Assembly: GCA_013153515.1 (NCBI GenBank)
Contig: JAADEI010000134.1
Location: 1 to 49,011 of the forward strand
Source of the DNA: Chlorobiota bacterium
Lineage (GTDB): Bacteria; Bacteroidota; Bacteroidia; JAADEI01
DNA: 49,011 bases
Direction of reading: 5' to 3'
In this document: positions 43,561-49,011 of the stretch, in pieces
Numbering within the stretch: the stretch's first letter is position 1
How the letters are laid out: the number at the start of each line of letters is the position of its first letter
Notes under the pieces: generated by a model
What the model was told of the DNA's origin: nothing
The model's input: the letters and a program-made list of their open reading frames with translations, nothing else
The model's database searches: none
Made by a program: the position numbers and the translations under genes

Positions 43561-44733
43561 TCATCGCTCAAAATAGGACCTGTTTCTATAAATAAATTCA
43601 ATTGCCCGTCTCCTTAGCTCATCGGCTCCCATCATAACCATTTCGGCGTCCGATGGGAAGGGGACGGGTCCTTTTATTTCCTTAGCAAGGACTTCCCGAG
43701 GAACGATTTCTCTGTCTCCTGTGATGACATATCCCACATTCTCAAACTTGGTTGACACACTAATTGGAGTGCTCAGGACTGTTCGGTCCCCTTCCACTAA
43801 GGAGACTCTGGCGTTGACAACAGCCTCTTTGAATTGCCTTACCTCCTCAATGGTTGCCCTAAATCGTCTATAAACAGGGCTTTTAAGTGTGTCTCCCGAT
43901 TGGGTTACAATGATTTTCCAATCCACTATGCTATCCTTCTCTATGGTTTTAGCCTTAGAGACCAAATTCTCTGGCGAAACCTTAATGTTGTATATATCAA
44001 TAACGAGCAGTTTGTGAAAATTTTTTAATTCATTTTCATCTCTGACGGGCTTTATTTGTGCCCAATCTAATTGAATGGGTTCCCAAACTCCCGGTTCCAA
44101 AAGGAATGCTTCCAATTGTGGAGGAACCCATGCTCCTCTGACGAGCACGCCAATCTTAACAGTCCCTTTTTTATATGCTTCATCTAAGAGCTTACGGAGT
44201 TCATGAGGTTTATACACATAAGAGATTCTGTTTATTTCTTCAAGTTTGTTTAGGTATTCATAAGCCACGCGTGCATCCCTATAATCGGAACTTTTAAGCA
44301 ATTTTTGGACTTCGACCATATATCTTTGGGCGAGTTGTTGAGCGGTTTGCTGAATTTCATGTTTCGCCTCATCATAGAACTTAAGTGTTGACCTGTCCGC
44401 TACTATCTTCCCTGCTCTAACGGGGATTATTGTTTCCACTAAATCTTGTCGTGAACTAATTGCCTGTAACAAATATAGCTTTTCTTCCATCCCTTCCACC
44501 GTAGTGGCGTCCTTGAGGGCAGAAAGCCTTGTCAGATCCCTCTCTTGAGCTATATTAAATGCTTTAATAAGGGCAGAGACTTCCTCAGGACCATACTTTC
44601 CTTTTTGAATTTTACGAACCAGTATTTCAATTGCCCTATCATAATTGCCCCTCCTGATATGTCCCTTGTATGTAGCACATTGCAAGAACAAAACAGTCAT
44701 TACTACTCCCATCATCCATTGAGCCACTCTCAT
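43561..44733 (-). CDS. Predicted lipoprotein of unknown function
   Basis: A 390-residue predicted lipoprotein. A hydrophobic leader ends FLQC (Cys19; Gln before Cys is unusual), followed by a helical, TPR-like region (RRGNYDRAIEILVRKIQKGKYG, about 25-190) and a mixed beta-rich C-terminal half (VGVL/VVDIYNIKVSPE-type segments, about 200-350). I do not recognise the family. It sits behind the DUF4919-like gene on the same strand with an 88-base gap. Similar helix-plus-beta lipoproteins are common in Bacteroidota periplasm, but no function can be given. Confidence 0.75.
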   Translation of the reverse strand: MRVAQWMMGVVMTVLFLQCATYKGHIRRGNYDRAIEILVRKIQKGKYGPEEVSALIKAFNIAQERDLTRLSALKDATTVEGMEEKLYLLQAISSRQDLVETIIPVRAGKIVADRSTLKFYDEAKHEIQQTAQQLAQRYMVEVQKLLKSSDYRDARVAYEYLNKLEEINRISYVYKPHELRKLLDEAYKKGTVKIGVLVRGAWVPPQLEAFLLEPGVWEPIQLDWAQIKPVRDENELKNFHKLLVIDIYNIKVSPENLVSKAKTIEKDSIVDWKIIVTQSGDTLKSPVYRRFRATIEEVRQFKEAVVNARVSLVEGDRTVLSTPISVSTKFENVGYVITGDREIVPREVLAKEIKGPVPFPSDAEMVMMGADELRRRAIEFIYRNRSYFER

Positions 44734-44821
44734 GCCCTACTATTTTGATTTGGCGACAGTGCAAATCATATGCCACCGGGGTGTTGCTATTAAAACAAAA
44801 ATAGAACAGTATAGCCTTAAT

Positions 44822-45613
44822 TTAGCGTCCCTTTGACACCCTTTTACCTTGATTAGTATTGTTGTTATCAGACTGCTTGTTTTGTTGTCTATGTTGCCAT
44901 TGAACAGCTGGGGTAATATCAAAAACAACTTTCTTGATATTACTATCTTTCTGTTTCTCAAAGTAAACGATATATAAATAGATTGAATCTTGCACAACTT
45001 CTATTTTTTTCTTCTTTGCCTTCAAACCACTAATAAATAGGAATCCGTCGGCGTGTTGTGGGGAGACGACCCTGAGGGGCTGGTCCTCCGTTCCCATCCC
45101 TGAAAATCTTATCACAAGTGCTATTTTATCAATCATTCGCTGTACTCTTTTGGCTTGTTCTTCCTTCCCCATTATGTGAAATCCCATAAAATTCAAGTAG
45201 TGACAAGGCAAGCAAAATGGGTCCAATTGCAGAGCTTTTTGCACCTGTTCCATTGTCTCAATTAATTCCACCTCCCCAGTTTGGGAACTTGCTATCTTAA
45301 TCCGAGCTTCCGAAAAAATCCTTTTCACCTCTTGATTATAGGGATTATATTTACGGTAATATATCCAACCATAATATAATTTGTGCAGTTCTGAAAGGGT
45401 TAAAGAAGTATCATATTCAAGGAGCCGTTCCAACCATTTGTTATATTGATTCCTATTGCGTTTGCTATGAATCCAGACCTCTATAGTGTCATAATTGGGA
45501 ATCATCAATTTCTTTATGAAGGCTTCTTCTATTTCCCGGTTTGTTCCTTCTGAAGCTGTTTTGCAGGCACCAATGACTAAAACAAATAAAGTCAAGAAGA
45601 TAAGACGTAGCAT
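44822..45613 (-). CDS. DUF4919-like predicted lipoprotein
   Basis: A 263-residue lipoprotein with lipobox VIGAC (Cys17). The central LSELHKLYYGWIYYRKYNPYN segment and the ALQLDPFCLPCHYLNFMGF segment resemble the Bacteroidota DUF4919 family, whose role is unknown. The C-terminal tail is rich in Gln, Asn, Lys and Arg and is probably disordered. It follows the acylphosphatase gene by 21 bases. The family match is from memory of the motif and should be treated as likely, not certain. Confidence 0.7.
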   Translation of the reverse strand: MLRLIFLTLFVLVIGACKTASEGTNREIEEAFIKKLMIPNYDTIEVWIHSKRNRNQYNKWLERLLEYDTSLTLSELHKLYYGWIYYRKYNPYNQEVKRIFSEARIKIASSQTGEVELIETMEQVQKALQLDPFCLPCHYLNFMGFHIMGKEEQAKRVQRMIDKIALVIRFSGMGTEDQPLRVVSPQHADGFLFISGLKAKKKKIEVVQDSIYLYIVYFEKQKDSNIKKVVFDITPAVQWQHRQQNKQSDNNNTNQGKRVSKGR

Positions 45614-45634
45614 ATTTCAAAGTTAGAGAAAATT

Positions 45635-45916
45635 TTAATACTTGATAATAAACTCGCTTTCCCCCTCCACAATAGGTATTTCTTCTATCTTAAGATTGTC
45701 CACACGTGCGGCAGGCGGTCCTTCCTTACTCCATTCAAGGAATTGCTTAACTGCCTCCTCAGGACCCTGAACCTCAAACTCCACTGAACCATCTTCCACA
45801 TTACGAATCCATCCGGTCAGTCCAAGGCGATGGGCTTCCTCCCGAGCACTGGCTCTGAAATAAACCCCTTGGACCTTACCATAAACCCTGCCTTTATACC
45901 GTTTTATTTGTGGCAT
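45635..45916 (-). CDS. acyP: Acylphosphatase
   Basis: A 93-residue acylphosphatase, a small cytoplasmic enzyme that hydrolyses carboxyl-phosphate bonds. It carries the family motif GKVQGVYFRASAREEAHRLG, with the catalytic Arg in YFR, and GWIRNVEDGSVEFEVQG with the catalytic Asn. The reading frame continues upstream to 46147, but I chose the ATG at 45916. The protein then has the usual length, the upstream part has no similarity to the family, and it would overlap the divergent gldB gene completely. Eighteen bases separate it from gldB. Confidence 0.9.
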   Translation of the reverse strand: MPQIKRYKGRVYGKVQGVYFRASAREEAHRLGLTGWIRNVEDGSVEFEVQGPEEAVKQFLEWSKEGPPAARVDNLKIEEIPIVEGESEFIIKY

Positions 45917-45934
45917 TTGACATAAATTTTCAGT

Positions 45935-46969
45935 ATGATAAAGAAATTTGCGTGGGTCATTGTTCCACTGGCTATTCTCAATGGGTGTGGAGGCGAGGAA
46001 CTCCCTGAAAAGGAGGTCAACATAACGTTTTTCCGTTATGACTCCGCCATCTATTCCCATTCTTGGGACAGTGCTTTTGTTACCTACATACTTGATTCCC
46101 TCTATCCCTTTCATCAAAGAATGACAGAAGACTTCTTTATTATTCACCGGGTTGGGAAGCCCACAGACACAACGGCAATAATTAACTTGCAGAAACTATT
46201 CCTTCAAGACCCCTATATGCAAGAACTCTATGATTCAGTGAAAGAAAGATTCCCTTCTGAATTTGTGAAAAAGAAGGTTGACGAATTGCATTCGGCACTC
46301 AGAAAGTTAAAAGCCATATATCCCCAAATGCCAGATTATAAAGTTTATACTTATGTTGCACCGTTTGTGTATAAATGCTTTGTGGATAGCAACATCCTTG
46401 CTTGGGAGTTGGACATGTATTTGGGTCCCAACTTCAAGTATTATCCCTCTTTGCAACTGCCAGTATATATGGTTCGCAAATTCAGACATGAATACATGGT
46501 TCCAGACATGCTTAAAGTGATTCTGGAAGACCTCTTCCCGCCACCTGACCCCATGCCCCACCTCTTAGCAAACATGATTTATAACGGTAAAATTCTATAT
46601 GTGATTGAACAACTCCTCCCTGAATACCACGACACCATAATTATTGGTTGGAAAGGCAAGAAATGGGAATGGACAAAGAAATATGAAGCCGACCTGTGGG
46701 AATACTTCCTTAAGAACGACCTGCTCTACAATACTGAATTCATCAAATACCGCAAATTCATCCAAGATGGCAACACAACTCCGGGATTGCCCCCTGAGTC
46801 CCCAGGCAACATAGGGACATGGATAGGATGGCAAATAGTAAGGTCATATATGGACAAACATCCAGATGTTTCGCTTTACGAACTGCTAACCCACCCGGAT
46901 AGTACAGGGCAATACATACTGCAAGCATCTGGATATAAGCCTAAGGCTGGATGGCTTAATCTGGATTGA
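45935..46969 (+). CDS. gldB: Gliding motility lipoprotein GldB
   Basis: A 344-residue lipoprotein with lipobox LNGC (Cys18). GldB family features are LAWELDMYLGPNFKYYP in the centre, the following PVYMVRKFRHEYMVPDML, and the C-terminal SPGNIGTWIGWQIVRSYMDK. GldB is essential for gliding in Flavobacterium johnsoniae and occurs in many non-gliding Bacteroidota; it is exposed to the periplasm and its biochemical role is unknown. It is divergent to acylphosphatase with 18 bases between starts; a TTTATTTG sequence (45903-45910, one mismatch to TAnnTTTG) inside the acylphosphatase gene could be its promoter. Confidence 0.85.
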   Translation: MIKKFAWVIVPLAILNGCGGEELPEKEVNITFFRYDSAIYSHSWDSAFVTYILDSLYPFHQRMTEDFFIIHRVGKPTDTTAIINLQKLFLQDPYMQELYDSVKERFPSEFVKKKVDELHSALRKLKAIYPQMPDYKVYTYVAPFVYKCFVDSNILAWELDMYLGPNFKYYPSLQLPVYMVRKFRHEYMVPDMLKVILEDLFPPPDPMPHLLANMIYNGKILYVIEQLLPEYHDTIIIGWKGKKWEWTKKYEADLWEYFLKNDLLYNTEFIKYRKFIQDGNTTPGLPPESPGNIGTWIGWQIVRSYMDKHPDVSLYELLTHPDSTGQYILQASGYKPKAGWLNLD

Positions 46970-46993
46970 CCGTGTGTTAGTAAATTTATCTTG

Positions 46994-48649
46994 ATGCAAT
47001 ACGATGTTTGTATTATTGGTAGTGGTGCTGGGGGCGGTCCACCTGCATGGCTGCTCTCCAAAGCAGGATTTAGAGTTGTTGTGTTAGAGAAGGGACATTG
47101 GTTTAAAACAGAGCACTTTCGGAAAGATGAAATTACTTGTTGCCGAAGAACAGTATATGACCCACCAAAGAAATTAGAGCCCAGAGTCCTTGAACTGCCT
47201 GAATCAGACGGTTCTTGGTCCCGAAACATAGTTAGTTTTTGGAATGCAGTGATGGTTGGCGGTTCCTCAAACATCATGAGTGGTTATTTCCATCGGATGA
47301 AACCAGTTGATTTTAAACTTTTGAGCACTTATGGGGAGATTGAGGGTGCAAACGTTGTAGATTGGCAGATAACCTATGAAGACTTAGAGCCTTATTACAC
47401 TGCCATTGAAGAACTGGTTGGCATATCCGGAAAGGTTGTTCCACACAAGTGGTTAGAGCCCCGCTCCACTCCCGATTTCCCCTTTCCTCCGTTAAAAGTC
47501 AATGAGGTTGCCAGATGGCTGGACAACGCCTGCCAGAATCTTGGAATAGAGATAATTCCGGCACCAAGAGCAATTCTTTCTGTACCAAATGATTCTCGTG
47601 GCAGTTGCTATTACTCTAACTATTGTGGGAGTTACGGCTGTGCCTCGGATGCCAAAGGCAGTTCAAGGGTTGCATTTATAGAGCCTGCTGTTGAAAACTA
47701 TGGTTTAGAAGTGAGACCTTTCTCGCACGTGTATTTCTTGGAAACGCGAGGGAATCGGGTTGTCAAAGCATGGTATTTTGACCGGGAAAACAAGAAGCAA
47801 TATGTTGAAGCAAAGGTTTTCATAGTTGCGACAATGCCTGTCGAAACAATCAGATTGCTACTGCTGAGCAAGAATCCAGACCATCCTAAGGGCTTGGGGA
47901 ATGATTTCGGCATGGTTGGAAAATATGTGATTTATTCTGCTGGGGGCTATGGCACAGGACACCTGTATTATGATGACTTGTCTCCTCAGAACGCTGACAA
48001 ACTCAAAGAGAGGGGGACATTCATCAATCGGGCAGTCCAACACTTCTATGAAATAGAAGACCCTGACACGGGCAATAGGATTAAAGGAGGCATGATAGAA
48101 TTTATGTTTGAACACGACAATCCCATTCGGAAAGCCCTGTTCCAGAAGTGGGATGGCAACAGGTTTGTATATGGCACCGAATTAAAACGACGCATTTTTA
48201 ATTACTTTACCAAGCGGCGGGGAATCAGATTTGAGATTTTCGTAGACTGGTTGCCCATTGAAGATTCTTATATTACCCTTGATGACAAGGTAAAAGATTT
48301 CAGAGGTTTTCCAGTTGCAAGGATAAGGGCTGGACATCACCCTCACGATATTAAAGTGGGCAAGGTCCTTGCCAAGGAAGCAGAGCGGATTCTTAAAGAA
48401 ATGGGCATCACAGAGATTGAAACCTATATCAGTGGCTATCCACCGCCTAACTTGGTTGCCGGGGGATGCCGAATGAGTGCAGACCCAAAAACAGGCGTCA
48501 CAGACCGATTCGGAAAGGTTCACACACTGGAAAACCTGTTCATTACAGATGCAAGCACATTTCCCACAGGTGGCTCGGTGCAATATACATGGACTATTTA
48601 TGCCAACAGCCTCAGAATCGCCGAGTTTATAAGGGATTATGTGATTTAA
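46994..48649 (+). CDS. GMC family FAD-dependent oxidoreductase
   Basis: A 551-residue flavoprotein. The N-terminal dinucleotide fold is DVCIIGSGAGGGPPAWLLSK, followed by VVVLEKG. A Cys-rich segment (CYYSNYCGSYGC, about 207-218) is like that of sugar/gluconate dehydrogenase members. The C-terminal GMC_C region has GGCRMSADPKTGVTDRFGK and LFITDASTFPTGGSVQYTW. These enzymes oxidise alcohols or sugars and pass electrons to quinone or cytochrome. There is no twin-arginine signal and no cytochrome partner nearby, so it is probably cytoplasmic. I chose ATG 46994 over TTG 46991. It follows gldB by 24 bases. Confidence 0.9.
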   Translation: MQYDVCIIGSGAGGGPPAWLLSKAGFRVVVLEKGHWFKTEHFRKDEITCCRRTVYDPPKKLEPRVLELPESDGSWSRNIVSFWNAVMVGGSSNIMSGYFHRMKPVDFKLLSTYGEIEGANVVDWQITYEDLEPYYTAIEELVGISGKVVPHKWLEPRSTPDFPFPPLKVNEVARWLDNACQNLGIEIIPAPRAILSVPNDSRGSCYYSNYCGSYGCASDAKGSSRVAFIEPAVENYGLEVRPFSHVYFLETRGNRVVKAWYFDRENKKQYVEAKVFIVATMPVETIRLLLLSKNPDHPKGLGNDFGMVGKYVIYSAGGYGTGHLYYDDLSPQNADKLKERGTFINRAVQHFYEIEDPDTGNRIKGGMIEFMFEHDNPIRKALFQKWDGNRFVYGTELKRRIFNYFTKRRGIRFEIFVDWLPIEDSYITLDDKVKDFRGFPVARIRAGHHPHDIKVGKVLAKEAERILKEMGITEIETYISGYPPPNLVAGGCRMSADPKTGVTDRFGKVHTLENLFITDASTFPTGGSVQYTWTIYANSLRIAEFIRDYVI

Positions 48650-48673
48650 ACCTTTTTAGATAAAATTCCGTAT

Positions 48674-48687
48674 ATTTACACGTAAAT
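48674..48687. promoter_or_regulatory. Short dyad in the promoter region of the right-edge gene
   Basis: ATTTAC and GTAAAT form perfect 6-bp arms around AC, overlapping a TATATTTA sequence (48671-48678, one mismatch to TAnnTTTG). It lies 29 bases before the ATG at 48717. It could be an operator or chance. Confidence 0.3.
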
Positions 48688-48716
48688 CTAATAATTTAAT
48701 CCTAAAACTCAGAGCC

Positions 48717-49011
48717 ATGAGGGGGAAAATCCTTGTCGTTGCTATGCTTATAGCAACTTCGAGCATCGACGCTCAAAATGTGGGCATAGGGGTTCCAGCA
48801 CCTACTGAGAAACTGGACGTCTTAGGAACTGCCAGACTAAGAAACCTCGCCTCACCAAACTATCAGGTTGTCTATGCAGACCCTAATGGGGTCTTAACTA
48901 TCAATGCCCCTGCAGGCAGACAGGCTTGGATGGTGTATGGCAACGCTGGATTAACCACTGGGACCCATTTCTTAGGCACCACAGATGCGGTCGCTCTCGA
49001 TTTCAGAACAA
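48717..49011 (+). CDS. Exported GIG-motif surface protein, N-terminal part only
   Basis: The ORF starts with ATG at 48717 and is open to the right edge (98 residues). A signal peptide of 20 residues ends SIDAQ. NVGIGVPAPTEKLDVLGTAR follows, the GIG-x-P-x-x-KLDV-x-G-x-AR pattern found at the mature N-terminus of many large Bacteroidota secreted or tail-fibre-like proteins. Next comes a segment around GRQAWMVYGNAGLTTG and a FLGTTDAVALDFRTN motif, also common there. Such proteins are often type IX secretion cargo with a C-terminal sorting or endosialidase-chaperone domain, but the C-terminus is outside the window. Confidence 0.75.
   Translation, partial: MRGKILVVAMLIATSSIDAQNVGIGVPAPTEKLDVLGTARLRNLASPNYQVVYADPNGVLTINAPAGRQAWMVYGNAGLTTGTHFLGTTDAVALDFRT

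Noticed and set aside
45917-46147. 77-residue N-terminal extension of the acylphosphatase frame
   Set aside because: It lies wholly opposite gldB, bears no resemblance to acylphosphatases, and a family-typical start exists at 45916.
1-49011. CRISPR arrays, insertion sequences, prophage, integrase/att sites and rRNA genes
   Set aside because: No spaced direct repeats, transposase or integrase motifs, terminal inverted repeats or rRNA signatures were seen on either strand.

Overview
The window looks like a piece of chromosome from a Bacteroidota bacterium. Four things support this. The gene order bamD-like lipoprotein, short RNA polymerase omega, coaBC, DUF4835/PorD is typical of that phylum. 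Gliding-motility genes gldA, gldF and gldB are present, along with three PorE-like outer-membrane/periplasmic proteins of type IX secretion style. Many genes are preceded by TAnnTTTG, the -7 element of Bacteroidota promoters, about 15-35 bases before the start codon. Most non-ribosomal genes lack an obvious Shine-Dalgarno sequence. I see no phage, insertion sequence, CRISPR array or rRNA, and the window reads as ordinary, densely packed core chromosome. The species cannot be named from the sequence; an uncultured or deep-branching lineage is possible.

Layout. 1-345: N-terminus of a P-loop ATPase running off the left edge, preceded by a possible 32-codon ORF. 514-3688 (minus): a compact operon of a TauE/SafE-type exporter and molybdenum cofactor genes moeA, mobA, moaD and moaE. 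3758-5434: a predicted exported protein and, divergent to it, rmuC. 5440-10059 (minus): a STAS-domain regulator, ribonuclease Z, BamD-like lipoprotein, RNA polymerase omega, CoaBC and PorD-like protein. 10127-22799 (minus): the transcription/translation block tuf, tRNA-Trp, secE, nusG, rplK, rplA, rplJ, rplL, rpoB and rpoC. A strong intrinsic terminator followed by a candidate promoter separates rplL from rpoB. 22928-24848 (minus): lpxD and purC. 24949-27791 (plus): gcvT, a ComB-like phosphatase and a glutaminyl cyclase-like M28 protein. 27775-28575 (minus): a duplicated DoxX-like membrane protein.

28738-35119 (plus) is the most distinctive part: two tandem PorE-like proteins followed by gldA and gldF, with no gldG behind them. 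Facing them, 35345-39109 (minus) holds a third PorE-like lipoprotein directly behind an E2 acyltransferase gene. Then come a DinG/XPD-type helicase (39183-42224, minus), a phosphate-selective-porin-like protein (42380-43555, plus), two lipoproteins and an acylphosphatase (43561-45916, minus), GldB (45935-46969), a GMC oxidoreductase (46994-48649), and the start of an exported GIG-motif protein running off the right edge.

Functionally the window combines housekeeping (RNA polymerase, ribosome, translation factor, CoA, purine, lipid A and molybdenum cofactor synthesis) with envelope and surface machinery (BamD, PorD, PorE-like proteins, Gld proteins, porin, glutaminyl cyclase). I did not find a clearly new multi-gene system. 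The best leads are the PorE-like/GldAF cluster without GldG, the rplL-rpoB terminator/promoter punctuation, and the divergent helicase with an unrecognised N-terminal region and one apparently missing iron-sulfur cysteine.
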